Assembly (NCBI GenBank): GCA_934454035.1
Contig: CAKSFY010000009.1
Coordinates: 1-37,542, forward strand
DNA: 37,542 bases
Source: an uncultured Clostridia bacterium
GTDB taxonomy: Bacteria > Bacillota > Clostridia > UBA1381
Reading direction: 5' to 3'
The notes under the pieces are model-generated. The model did no database searches. It had not been told where the DNA came from and saw only the letters and a program-made list of their open reading frames with translations. The translations under genes were made by a program, and so were the position numbers. Numbering within the stretch: position 1 is the stretch's first letter; each line of letters opens with the position of its first letter. Below, piece after piece: positions 23,773 through 32,484 of this stretch.

Positions 23773-24627
23773 CTAATCCTTCCCTTTCAACTTTTTTGTC
23801 TTATCGACAAGATATCCTATGCAATCTTCAAATCTTACTCCGTACCATTGCTCTTTGCGGCTATCTGCAGTTGCCATGATACATTCATACACAAAATCCA
23901 CCGCCAGCTTTGCGGCTTCCTTTATACTTGCTCCCCGAACAAGTGCCCCCGTGCATACGCTTGCAAATATATCGCCGGTACCGTGAAACATTCCGTCAAC
24001 CCTTTCGGTAAAGTAGGAATATATCTCACCGCCCGAATATACCGCCGCACCTATCCTTCCGTCCTTATCCGCAGCACCCGTCAGAATTATATTATCTGCG
24101 CCGAGTCCGGCAAGATTTTTAAGCAAATGCTCCGTATAATCACTGTCATATCCGCCGCAGCAATATTCTTCTCCGAGCATAAATGCAGCCTCCGTCAAGT
24201 TCGGAACTATTACGTCTGCATAAGAGCAAAGGTTTGCCATCTCAAGAGCAAATTCGCCGGTAAAGCCTTTATACAGCTTTCCGTTATCCCCCATAGCGGG
24301 ATCGACAATAATCATATTATTGTCTGTTTTAAAGTCCGCAAAAAAACTTTTCATAAGTTCTATCTGTCTGATAGAGCCGAGATAGCCTGTATATACCGCA
24401 TCAAATTCAAGTCCGATTTTTTTCCAATGGTTCTCAATTTTAGGAATATCTTCCGTCAAATCGTGAAAAGTAAATCCCTCGAACCCTCCTGTGTGGGTTG
24501 ACAGTACAGCCGTCGGAATTATCGCAGTTTCAACACCCATTGCCGAAATAACCGGCAGTGCGACAGTCAGCGAGCATTTTCCGAAGCACGAAATATCCTG
24601 AATCGTAACTACTCTTTTCTGCCTCAT
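23773..24627 (-). CDS. Pyridoxal/pyridoxamine kinase (PdxK/PdxY type)
   Basis: This is a ribokinase-fold kinase that makes pyridoxal 5'-phosphate from salvaged B6 vitamers. It opens RVVTIQDISCFGKCSL as in PdxY, and then has LSTHTGGFEGFTF (42-54), IVDPAMGDNGKLY (107-119) and the catalytic GTGDIFAS with D219. The length of 284 is normal. A related hydroxymethylpyrimidine kinase is unlikely given the FGKCSLT and STHTGGF motifs. It has a strong promoter and AAAGGA before ATG 24627. A downstream XRE gene is in the same operon. Confidence 0.9.
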   Translation of the reverse strand: MRQKRVVTIQDISCFGKCSLTVALPVISAMGVETAIIPTAVLSTHTGGFEGFTFHDLTEDIPKIENHWKKIGLEFDAVYTGYLGSIRQIELMKSFFADFKTDNNMIIVDPAMGDNGKLYKGFTGEFALEMANLCSYADVIVPNLTEAAFMLGEEYCCGGYDSDYTEHLLKNLAGLGADNIILTGAADKDGRIGAAVYSGGEIYSYFTERVDGMFHGTGDIFASVCTGALVRGASIKEAAKLAVDFVYECIMATADSRKEQWYGVRFEDCIGYLVDKTKKLKGKD

Positions 24628-24679
24628 TATACTTTCCTTTCATGCGCTATTGTCGATTTTCACGAACATTACAAGTATC

Positions 24680-24708
24680 ATTATACTATTCAATACCAAA
24701 AAAGTCAA
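24680..24708 (-). promoter_or_regulatory. Promoter of the pyridoxal kinase operon
   Basis: On the minus strand TTGACT (complement of 24703-24708), a 17-nt spacer and a perfect TATAAT (complement of 24680-24685) sit about 50 nt upstream of the start codon. No room or sign of a riboswitch is visible. Confidence 0.75.
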
Positions 24709-24738
24709 ACAAACGTACATTTTCTTTACTGAAACTTA

Positions 24739-24767
24739 TGTACATTCACGAAAAAATATGTTATACT
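24739..24767 (+). promoter_or_regulatory. Promoter of rqcH
   Basis: TGTACA (24739-24744), a 17-nt spacer and TATACT (24762-24767) with an extended TG at 24759-24760 precede the rqcH start by about 30 nt. GTACATT occurs twice (24715-24721, 24740-24746) between this and the divergent kinase promoter; no regulator is known for it. Confidence 0.6.
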
Positions 24768-24799
24768 ATACTTATACTTAAACTTGGAGGTTTTTTATT

Positions 24800-26521
24800 T
24801 TGGCACTTGATACACTTGTTATAAAAGCGCTTGTCGATGAGCTTTCCGATAAACTCACAGGCGGCAGAATAGATAAAATTCATCAACCCGAGCGCGATGA
24901 GCTTTTCATTAACGTGAGAACATATGAAAAAAATTATAAACTGGTAATATCGGCAAGTCCGTCATATCCGAGAATACATTTTTCCGAAAGCCGTAAAGAA
25001 AATCCGACCGCACCGCCTATGTTCTGCATGCTTCTGAGAAAGCACCTTTCATCCGGAAAAATAGTAAAAATCTCACAAGTGGACTTTGAGAGAATAATCC
25101 GGTTCGACATCGAATCCTATAACGAGCTCGGCGACCTGACCGAAAAACACCTTATTGCCGAGCTTATGGGCAGAAATTCAAACATAATACTCACAGATGA
25201 AAATATGAAAATTATCGATTCTGCAAGGCATGTGGATTTTACTCAAAGCTCGGTAAGGCAGATTTTACCCGGCTGTATGTACGTATCGCCGCCCAAGCAG
25301 AACAAAATACCGATTTTGTCTGATGAGATTCAAAATGCGGAGATTGATTTTTCCATGCCCGGAATTTCTCCCGACAAAGCCTTAATGAACGCAGTTTCCG
25401 GCATCAGTCCGCTGACTGCGAGAGAAATTGTATACAAAGCTTACGGAACATGCAGTCTTTTGTGCGGCGAAATATCCGACCCGTCAAAAATCACCGCTGA
25501 AATCAGAAAAGGATTCCGCCTGCATCCCTGCATGCTGAAAAACACTTCCGGCAAGCTCGCGGACTTTTCCGCAATTGATATAAAGCAATACGGTACCGGT
25601 ATGGAAGTAATCCCGTACCCCGACATATCCTCACTGCTTGAGGACTTCTACAAAAAGCGCGACGAGGCCGACCGCATGAAGCAAAAGAGCGCAAGCCTTG
25701 TAAAGCTTTTGCACAATCATGAAGAACGCCTGTCCAAAAAGCTGATAATTCAGCAAAAAACACTTGACGACGCACAAAAAAAAGAGCTTTACAAAATAAA
25801 AGCGGAGCTTTTGAGTGCAAATATTTATCAGCTCGAAAGCGGCTTAAAATCAATTCGGCTTTTAAATTATTATGACGAAAACGGCGGCGAAATAAATATT
25901 GCTCTGAATCCCGGCTTTACGCCGTCTCAAAATATACAAAGGTATTACAAGCTCTATGCAAAGGCAAAAAATGCCGAAACTGAGGTATCCAACCAGCTTA
26001 AACACACAAAGGAGGATTTGGAATATATCAAAAGCACGCTTGCGTTTGCAGAAAGCGCCGCAAACGAAAGTGATTTAAACGCAATCCGCGCAGAGCTTGC
26101 CGAGCAAGGCTTTTTAAAACGTGTTTCGGCTAAGAAAAAACAGAAAAAAGAATCCATTTCCAAGCCAATGCATTTTGTAAGCTGCGACGGCTTTGACATT
26201 TATGTCGGCAAAAATAATACTCAAAACGATTATCTCACATTAAAATTTGCCAACAGTATGGATTTGTGGTTTCACACAAAACAGATTCACGGCTCACATA
26301 CAATTATAAAACTCGGGCAAAACAAAGACGTTCCCGACTCCACAATTGAAGAAGCCGCCGGGCTTGCCGCATATTATTCCAAAGCGCGCGCCTCGTCCAA
26401 AGTACCCGTTGATTATACGCGGATAAAAAATGTTAAAAAGCCGAACGGTGCAAAACCCGGCATGGTTATTTATGATTTTTACAATACAATATATGTCGAG
26501 CCAAAAGCTCCGGATATGTAA
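24800..26521 (+). CDS. rqcH: Ribosome quality control protein RqcH (NFACT family)
   Basis: RqcH binds 50S subunits obstructed with peptidyl-tRNA and adds C-terminal alanine tails that mark the nascent chain for degradation. The protein (573 residues) has the NFACT-N domain (opens MALDTLVIKALVDELSDK and GGRIDKIHQPE), helix-hairpin-helix and long coiled-coil arms in the middle (about 280-440), and the NFACT-R domain near 455-560 (DLWFHTKQIHGSHTII and DYTRIKNVKKPNGAKPG). It was long annotated as fibronectin-binding protein. The start is a TTG at 24800 with GGAGG about 9 nt upstream, matching the conserved N-terminus. It is monocistronic or reads weakly into the radical SAM gene. Confidence 0.95.
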   Translation: MALDTLVIKALVDELSDKLTGGRIDKIHQPERDELFINVRTYEKNYKLVISASPSYPRIHFSESRKENPTAPPMFCMLLRKHLSSGKIVKISQVDFERIIRFDIESYNELGDLTEKHLIAELMGRNSNIILTDENMKIIDSARHVDFTQSSVRQILPGCMYVSPPKQNKIPILSDEIQNAEIDFSMPGISPDKALMNAVSGISPLTAREIVYKAYGTCSLLCGEISDPSKITAEIRKGFRLHPCMLKNTSGKLADFSAIDIKQYGTGMEVIPYPDISSLLEDFYKKRDEADRMKQKSASLVKLLHNHEERLSKKLIIQQKTLDDAQKKELYKIKAELLSANIYQLESGLKSIRLLNYYDENGGEINIALNPGFTPSQNIQRYYKLYAKAKNAETEVSNQLKHTKEDLEYIKSTLAFAESAANESDLNAIRAELAEQGFLKRVSAKKKQKKESISKPMHFVSCDGFDIYVGKNNTQNDYLTLKFANSMDLWFHTKQIHGSHTIIKLGQNKDVPDSTIEEAAGLAAYYSKARASSKVPVDYTRIKNVKKPNGAKPGMVIYDFYNTIYVEPKAPDM

Positions 26522-26527
26522 AAAATT

Positions 26528-26608
26528 TCCTTTAGTTTTTTTTGAAATACAGGTTGACAAACATATGTTTGTTTGGTATAATAGACTTGCAGACAAAAAA
26601 CTAAAGGA
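26528..26608. repeat. 14-bp inverted repeat spanning the rSAM promoter and SD
   Basis: TCCTTTAGTTTTTT (26528-26541) is the exact complement of AAAAAACTAAAGGA (26595-26608). The right arm contains most of the SD of the radical SAM gene (AAGGAG 26604-26609) and is followed by six Ts. Only a transcript that reads through from rqcH would contain both arms. In that RNA the ribosome site would be masked, or transcription might stop. Confidence 0.5.
26554..26582 (+). promoter_or_regulatory. Strong promoter with SOS-box-like palindrome
   Basis: TTGACA (26554-26559), a 17-nt spacer and TATAAT (26577-26582) make a perfect-consensus sigma-A promoter. The 14-bp palindrome CAAACATATGTTTG (26558-26571) overlaps the -35 and spacer. 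It matches the B. subtilis-type LexA box CGAACATATGTTCG in 12 of 14 positions. A consensus promoter with an overlapping operator is the usual design of a LexA-repressed gene, and the genes downstream are predicted DNA-repair genes. Confidence 0.7.
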
Positions 26609-26617
26609 GTTTTTTAT

Positions 26618-27895
26618 ATGGAAGTCATTGAAAAACTGAAAATTCTTGCCGACAGTGCAAAATATGACGCGTCCTGCTCATCCAGCGGTTCCGGCCGCAA
26701 AAACACTCCCGGCGGCATAGGCAATGCCGCGCCGATGGGTATATGCCACAGCTTTGCCGGAGACGGGCGCTGCATCTCGCTTTTGAAACTGCTTTTGTCA
26801 AACTGCTGCATATACGATTGCCAATACTGCATAAACAGGACTTCAAATGATGTGCCGAGAGCATCCTTTACTCCGCGCGAGGTAGCCGACCTGACAATTA
26901 ATTTTTACAAACGTAATTATATTGAGGGACTCTTTTTAAGCTCGGCAGTTGTAAAATCACCAGATTACACAATGGAAAAAATAATAGAATGTCTTTCCAT
27001 TCTTCGCAACGAATATAAATTTAACGGATATATACACGCAAAAACAATTCCCGGAGCTTCTGCAGAGCTTATTGACAGAGTCGGACTTTTAGCTGACAGA
27101 ACAAGCGTTAATATTGAACTTCCCAGCAATTCGTCGCTGCAAGCCTTTGCACCGCAAAAATCAAAAAGCTCCATAATTGCGCCAATGAAACGAATATCGG
27201 ACGGAATTTCAGTAGGAAAGCACGAAATGGCTCTTTACAAAAATGCGCCTTTATATTCGCCGGCAGGTCAAAGCACGCAAATGATTATCGGTGCAACGCC
27301 CGAAAGCGACCGGCATATTATCACTCTGTCCGAAAATCTCTATAAAAAATATTCCCTGAAACGCGTATATTATTCGGCATATGTGCCCATCGGAACAAAT
27401 CCGCTGCTGCCTGTTGTTTCGCCGCCGCTCCTCAGAGAGCACAGGCTGTACCAGGCGGACTGGCTTCTCAGATTTTACGGATTTTCCGCTTCCGAGCTCT
27501 TAGACGATACCCACCCCAATTTCAACAATCTCATAGACCCGAAATGCGATTGGGCAATGCGGCATCTGGAGCAATTTCCGATTGAAATAAACTCTGCCCC
27601 GTATAATATGCTTTTACGCATACCCGGAATAGGAGTCCGCGGCGCAAGAAAAATAATGAGTGCAAGACGCATGACAAGGCTCGGCTTTGAGGACTTAAAA
27701 AAAATGCGGATATCCTTAAAACGGGCAAAATATTTTATTACATGCATGGGAAAAACTTATATGAATATATGGCTCAGATACGAGCTTTTAACGCCCGGAC
27801 TGCTGTCCGACGGCAGCGTTTCAAACCAGCTGAGCCTGTTCGGTGATGAACCGTCAAAGGAGGATTATGTAAAATGTCTGACGGGAGAAATATAA
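26618..27895 (+). CDS. Predicted DNA modification/repair radical SAM protein
   Basis: This 425-residue protein has the radical SAM cluster motif C64-x3-C68-x2-C71 (NCCIYDCQYC). It belongs to the family often found beside a DUF4130 or uracil-DNA-glycosylase-type gene. The conserved N-terminus (LADSAKYDASCSSSGS and MGICHSFAGDGRCISLLK) is intact. A helix-hairpin-helix near 320-345 (LLRIPGIGVRGARKIMSARRM in part: LRIPGIGVRGARKIM) predicts DNA binding. The reaction and substrate are unknown; a role on damaged or modified DNA is inferred from family and partner. AAGGAG precedes ATG 26618. It overlaps the next gene by 22 nt. SOS control is suggested by the promoter palindrome. Confidence 0.88.
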   Translation: MEVIEKLKILADSAKYDASCSSSGSGRKNTPGGIGNAAPMGICHSFAGDGRCISLLKLLLSNCCIYDCQYCINRTSNDVPRASFTPREVADLTINFYKRNYIEGLFLSSAVVKSPDYTMEKIIECLSILRNEYKFNGYIHAKTIPGASAELIDRVGLLADRTSVNIELPSNSSLQAFAPQKSKSSIIAPMKRISDGISVGKHEMALYKNAPLYSPAGQSTQMIIGATPESDRHIITLSENLYKKYSLKRVYYSAYVPIGTNPLLPVVSPPLLREHRLYQADWLLRFYGFSASELLDDTHPNFNNLIDPKCDWAMRHLEQFPIEINSAPYNMLLRIPGIGVRGARKIMSARRMTRLGFEDLKKMRISLKRAKYFITCMGKTYMNIWLRYELLTPGLLSDGSVSNQLSLFGDEPSKEDYVKCLTGEI

Positions 27896-28629
27896 TATAT
27901 CTGTATGACGGAAGCTTTGACGGACTTTTATCCGCTGTCTTTGACAGCTATTACAGACACGAAATTCCGCTTGCGATAGAAACCTATGAAAAGCTTCAGC
28001 AAAATCTTTTTTGCGATTATCACAAAATTGAAACAGACCCGGAAAAATCCGAGCGTGTTTCAAAAGCAATTGACAAAAAGATTTCGCATGATGCACTTGT
28101 AAATATATATGAAACATATCTTTCCGATACAAAAAACAAAGAACGAATTTGCCTTGAATATATACGCGCAGGCTTTTTCTACGGCAGCAATATCGACTGC
28201 CGCCTTACAATCGACTGCGTAAACAGAGTTATCTGCTCGGTCAAAAGAATCCGTTCCGAAGCGCACCAATATTTGGGGTTTGTCAGATTTTCGGAGCTTG
28301 AAAGCGGTATATACTACAGCGAGATTAACCCTGCATGCAACATTCTTCCGCTTATTTCCGACCATTTTATGAAGCGGCTTGCCGGAATTTCATGGGTGAT
28401 TAATGATATAGGCAGAAAGCTTTGCACAGTCTGTAACGGCTCGGAATATCTTTTAGCTCCTACCGACACCGTGCCGAATCTGAATTTTTCGGACAAGGAG
28501 CTTACTTTCCGCAAACTATGGAAAGAGTTTTATGACACGATTGAAATAAAAGAAAGGCATAACGAGCGCTGCCGAATGACCCATATGCCGAAAAGGTATT
28601 GGAAACACATGACGGAATTTCAACAGTAA
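27874..28629 (+). CDS. DUF4130 family predicted DNA metabolism protein
   Basis: The 251-residue protein matches the family that is nearly always linked to the radical SAM protein upstream. Typical points are the N-terminal YLYDGSFDGLLSAVFDSYY, a central YYSEINPACNILPLISDHF, the WVINDIGR segment and the closing KRYWKHMTEF. In some genomes this domain is fused to a uracil-DNA glycosylase-like domain; here it stands alone. AAAGGAGG at 27856-27863 serves ATG 27874 inside the previous gene, so the two are translationally coupled. Function unknown; joint action on DNA is inference. Confidence 0.85.
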   Translation: MSDGRNIIYLYDGSFDGLLSAVFDSYYRHEIPLAIETYEKLQQNLFCDYHKIETDPEKSERVSKAIDKKISHDALVNIYETYLSDTKNKERICLEYIRAGFFYGSNIDCRLTIDCVNRVICSVKRIRSEAHQYLGFVRFSELESGIYYSEINPACNILPLISDHFMKRLAGISWVINDIGRKLCTVCNGSEYLLAPTDTVPNLNFSDKELTFRKLWKEFYDTIEIKERHNERCRMTHMPKRYWKHMTEFQQ

Positions 28630-28758
28630 TGATTCGTACACAACTGTTTTTTTAAAAAAGCTTCCATATAAAAACAAAATTGTTGTAATGCTGTTATCGG
28701 CAATCAGGGATTTTCAGTTTGTTAATTCCAAAACTTTTTCCTGTCCCCTCAAAATGCG

Positions 28759-28791
28759 AAAGGCGGTGTAAAAAAAGTACACCGCCTTTTT
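28759..28791. terminator. Bidirectional terminator between DUF4130 and GH32 genes
   Basis: A perfect 12-bp stem AAAGGCGGTGTA / TACACCGCCTTT (28759-28770 with 28778-28789) with a 7-nt A-rich loop is followed by a T-run on both strands. An outer TCCCCT/AGGGGA pair flanks it. It terminates the repair operon on the plus strand and the glycan operon on the minus strand. The other ~130 bases of the gap from 28630 hold nothing recognisable. Confidence 0.85.
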
Positions 28792-28816
28792 AGGGGATAG
28801 AAAAAATGCTTCGAAA

Positions 28817-29917
28817 TTAACAAACGGCGGAATATATAGCTTCTCCTTCATTTATAAAAATTTCTGTAATGTATTTATCACGCAAAATTTTAATATCGTT
28901 TATTTCGCCTTTATATATAACATCGTCCTCAAGCGTTCTTTTCAGAATAAAGCCGTCATTGTATATTTCCACAGCATCGTCATCGCTTTTCAGCAAATGC
29001 CTTACCTCACTGATCGGATATGCTTTTATCTTTCCGTCAATTACATTAAGTTCGACCGGGAGTGAAAGGCACCCTATTGATTTTTCGGCAAAATTCTGAT
29101 ATTTCCACCCCGGCAGCCATGATATTAAAATATTGCGTCCGTTACAGTCATGAAAAACCTGCCCTGCATATTGATCCGGTCCTTTCTGAAAACGCGATTC
29201 AATTTCTGCCTTAAACTGTCTGCCGTCAAACTCTCCGTACAATGCAGTGAAAAAATTACTGTCATCAGTTCTCACAACAGATGTTGTAAGAATAAACTTA
29301 TCTCCGCTTTTTACAAAAGACGGACACTCGCAATATTTTGAATTTTCCCATTCGCACATTACTCCGATATATTTCCAATCCAAAAGGTTACGGCTTTCAT
29401 AAATCAGCAGGCAGCCTGTTTCTTTTTTCGGATTTCCCGAAGCAATTACCATTCTGTAATCCCCTTTCGCGAGCTTTATGACCGCAGGGTCTCTGAAATC
29501 CTTGCTTCCGTCCGGAGGAAAGCTTTTTATTACCGGATTATTTTTGTATTTCTTAAACTTTATTCCGTCCTCGGAATAAGCAACGCTTATTGTCTGCTTA
29601 AATCCGTCGCCGTCACCGACAACAGACGCATAGAATAAATACAAAATATCATTTTCAACCGCTGCTGTTCCCGACCAGCAGCCGCCGGCATCGTACTCTT
29701 CATCAGCAAAAAGCGCAACAGGCAGCTCCTCCCATTCAAGAAAATCCTCCGTCACCGCATGACCCCATGTCATCGGAGCATGCCAGGGTTGTTCAAACTC
29801 TTTTACATATTGGTAAAAAGCATGATATTTTCCCTTAAAGCTTACCAGTCCGTTAGGGTCATTCATCCAGCCCTTGTGCGGTCTGAAATGATGCTCAAGC
29901 TTATAATCAACATTCAT
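28817..29917 (-). CDS. GH32 beta-fructosidase (levanase/invertase type)
   Basis: The protein hydrolyses beta-fructosyl bonds (sucrose, levan, inulin or short fructans). All three GH32 catalytic motifs are present: WMNDPNG with nucleophile D20, FRDP with D143, and ECP-type (CECPSF) with acid/base E197. At 366 residues it is shorter than most GH32 enzymes; the five-bladed propeller is complete but the C-terminal beta-sandwich is short, ending EIFINEGEA, which still matches the normal family end. No signal peptide is seen, so it is probably cytoplasmic. I start it at ATG 29917, 9 nt after AAGGAG, rather than at the upstream TTG. It is the last gene of the glycan operon. Confidence 0.92.
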   Translation of the reverse strand: MNVDYKLEHHFRPHKGWMNDPNGLVSFKGKYHAFYQYVKEFEQPWHAPMTWGHAVTEDFLEWEELPVALFADEEYDAGGCWSGTAAVENDILYLFYASVVGDGDGFKQTISVAYSEDGIKFKKYKNNPVIKSFPPDGSKDFRDPAVIKLAKGDYRMVIASGNPKKETGCLLIYESRNLLDWKYIGVMCEWENSKYCECPSFVKSGDKFILTTSVVRTDDSNFFTALYGEFDGRQFKAEIESRFQKGPDQYAGQVFHDCNGRNILISWLPGWKYQNFAEKSIGCLSLPVELNVIDGKIKAYPISEVRHLLKSDDDAVEIYNDGFILKRTLEDDVIYKGEINDIKILRDKYITEIFINEGEAIYSAVC

Positions 29918-29930
29918 ATGCAATTTCTCC

Positions 29931-32465
29931 TTATTTACTGTTATAAACTTTTATGTCCCCATGCGATATTATATACTTCACATTTCCGTTTATCACAATT
30001 GTTCCGCCCGAAGCAACGGTTTCGGAATTTCCGAATGAATCCACAACCGTTATTTCCTCCGGCGATTCAACTGTCAGATTAACATTATCGTTGTTTGCAT
30101 TCCAGCATACCGCAATATTGTTATTTCTTTTTTCATCTCGGAAATAGTATGCATAATTCGGATAAATAATACCGCTTCCGTCATTTTCTCCGTTCGCAAC
30201 ACGCTTTACGAACTCGGCATCCTTGAGTACCTTTACCATTGTGTAATAAGTATAATAGGATTCCTTTGGCTTTCCGTAAAAATCTACAATGCCGAATCTG
30301 TATTCCGGGTCAGCAGAAGAATAGCCTGCGTCCTGAAAAGCATATAGATACAGATTTTTTACATAATCATGTTCTGACGCCATTATATAATATCTGGGAA
30401 TAAATCTTGCTTTCTGTTCATCCGATATATCCTCTGCCCACCAGTTATATTTACGCCCCGTAAATCCTGCACTCCAGCCGAATTCGGAAAAAATAACAGG
30501 TTTGTCAATGTTGTGTTCTTTTCGCATCTCATCAATGTTGGCAAAAAATTTATCTATATGCTCCGGCACGCTTTTATCTCCGTCTATGCCCTCCATCGGC
30601 TCCCATACAAATGACTGTATATACGGATGAAGATCCAGAACATCATAATAATCGTTCAGATTCGGCTCGGAATTATACAAGCCCCTGAGATATTCCTTAT
30701 CACTGTCCCCTGCACCTATTGTCGGTGCTGCAAGGAGATTTTTGTCCCCCGCGCTTTTGACTTTTTCGTATGCTTTCTTTATAGAAGATGTAACCTCGTC
30801 AAAGGTCGCGTCGGAAAAATTAGGCTCATTCATACACTCAACCACAAAGTTGGAATAATCGTTATGATTCTTAAGCCAGCTTCCGTCACCGTTGCTCGGC
30901 AGAAAGGCTACTCCGTTCGCTCCGTAGCGGTTAAGCATTTCAAACGACTGATTATACCAGCGTGTTCTTGATATTCCTTCCATTTCGGAGGTCAGCTTAA
31001 GCTTTTTTTCTATATTGTCGCCCATACTGAATTCTCCGCTGTCAGGTCTGTCATTTACACCAACCTCAATAGAATCCGATTCGGTATACGGATAATCGTT
31101 CCAGCAAAACAAAGAGGACATCGAGCCGCTGCCGAACTGATCATACGTTTTTATTTTTAACGGCTCAAATTTACCGAAACTGCCGTCCGTTCCGACAGGC
31201 ACAACCGCGACATTATATTCCGTTTCGGGTTCAAGCCCGAAACAGCTTACAAACTTTTCATCAACAACATTTGTATACGCATAATTTCCTCCGAAAAACA
31301 CTTTATGCGGAGTTTTACCCTTGATATTATTGTCGGTAAGCGGCTCTTTGTCAATATAAACATTATATCTGACCGCTCCGTTTGCCGTCCCGTTATAGCC
31401 GGTCCAATCCATATATAGCAAATTGTTTGACTTAAGCTCGCAGCGAAGCCGCGGCGCGCCGAGTATTTCTGCCAATTTCTCCGACGGGTCATACACACGC
31501 CTTGCGTACACATCTATATGGTCAATTCCCAAAAGAAATGTATCATCCTTGTGAACGACAATTTTTAAATATTTAGCATTTTTTCCGGCAGCTCCGAATA
31601 TTTTTGCTTTTCTTTTTTTAAAGCTTGCGTATCCGTTGGTAAAATAATTGCTCCCGTCGGCGCTCTGCATCATTTCTATTCCGTCACCGTCACCGAATAT
31701 CTCAATATAATCTATCTGGCAATAATCGTCAAACTCGTATATCACACTTATGTAATCGTCAATTGTCGTCACAGTCTTATAATAATTCGGCTCGTACAAG
31801 GCATCACATTTGTAATCCGAGAAATAAATATCGTTATCGCTTTCAAACGGCTGCTCCCGTTCGTAATGATATTTTGTATTCATATTTTCGCGTTCAAATT
31901 CGCAAGCCTTGCCGAATACTGCAATTTCTGAAAACTGCATTGCTTCGCAGCCTGCTTTTTTATGCACAATCAGTTTTAATTGCCCGGCATATATATTGTC
32001 GGAGATTGCATATTCAAGTCCTCTGGTTCTCGAATTGTGAGATGCATATGTGTTTTGGGCGTATCCGATTTTTGTATAATTATCATTTCCGTTTGCCGCA
32101 TATATTTCATAACCGTCAATATTCACCGAATCAGTGCCGACAAACCACAGCTTTATGCCGGTAATCTGAACCTGTTCTTCCCATGTAAACGTAATGCTTG
32201 CATATATTTCACCGTCGGGATTATCCGAGGATTTAATCTGAGTTTTTGTGTCCCCGTCAAATAATTTTGATGAGTTATCCGCAAAATTCTTATCCGATGA
32301 GTATTTACCGTCCGTAATCCATCTGACGGCAGTTTCAACCGGATACTTCTGTGTACCGGCAAGATTTTCATTCGGTGATACAATTAATGCAGTCACCGCA
32401 GCCGATGCACTAATGCAGCTTATCAATGTAATCAATATGCAAAGAAGAAACGTTAAGCGTTTCAT
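29931..32465 (-). CDS. Secreted clan GH-A-type glycosidase with discoidin-like domains
   Basis: This 844-residue exported protein has a signal peptide (1-23). It could be cleaved after SASAA or, because LISC (14-17) fits a lipobox, be lipid-anchored. Two F5/8 type C (discoidin)-like carbohydrate-binding regions (about 35-185 and 205-322) precede a fibronectin III-like module (about 335-440). A TIM-barrel catalytic domain follows (about 450-760) with acid/base E547 in ECMNEPNFSD and probable nucleophile E661 in VIFSEFGWS, the strand-4/strand-7 Glu pair of clan GH-A. A short beta domain ends the chain. The glycosidase family and substrate are not determined (GH39-like architecture is the nearest I recognise). 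It is a paralogue of the protein at 33537. Confidence 0.8.
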   Translation of the reverse strand: MKRLTFLLCILITLISCISASAAVTALIVSPNENLAGTQKYPVETAVRWITDGKYSSDKNFADNSSKLFDGDTKTQIKSSDNPDGEIYASITFTWEEQVQITGIKLWFVGTDSVNIDGYEIYAANGNDNYTKIGYAQNTYASHNSRTRGLEYAISDNIYAGQLKLIVHKKAGCEAMQFSEIAVFGKACEFERENMNTKYHYEREQPFESDNDIYFSDYKCDALYEPNYYKTVTTIDDYISVIYEFDDYCQIDYIEIFGDGDGIEMMQSADGSNYFTNGYASFKKRKAKIFGAAGKNAKYLKIVVHKDDTFLLGIDHIDVYARRVYDPSEKLAEILGAPRLRCELKSNNLLYMDWTGYNGTANGAVRYNVYIDKEPLTDNNIKGKTPHKVFFGGNYAYTNVVDEKFVSCFGLEPETEYNVAVVPVGTDGSFGKFEPLKIKTYDQFGSGSMSSLFCWNDYPYTESDSIEVGVNDRPDSGEFSMGDNIEKKLKLTSEMEGISRTRWYNQSFEMLNRYGANGVAFLPSNGDGSWLKNHNDYSNFVVECMNEPNFSDATFDEVTSSIKKAYEKVKSAGDKNLLAAPTIGAGDSDKEYLRGLYNSEPNLNDYYDVLDLHPYIQSFVWEPMEGIDGDKSVPEHIDKFFANIDEMRKEHNIDKPVIFSEFGWSAGFTGRKYNWWAEDISDEQKARFIPRYYIMASEHDYVKNLYLYAFQDAGYSSADPEYRFGIVDFYGKPKESYYTYYTMVKVLKDAEFVKRVANGENDGSGIIYPNYAYYFRDEKRNNNIAVCWNANNDNVNLTVESPEEITVVDSFGNSETVASGGTIVINGNVKYIISHGDIKVYNSK

Positions 32466-32484
32466 ATCTTTTCCTCCCGTTTCA

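Noticed and set aside
24628..24799. Riboswitch upstream of the pyridoxal kinase gene
   Set aside because: The 172-nt divergent region is filled by two promoters and leaders of 30-50 nt; no structured conserved RNA is visible.
28630..28758. Small RNA gene or tRNA in the gap after DUF4130
   Set aside because: No cloverleaf, no promoter and no stable fold beyond the terminator at 28759 could be seen.
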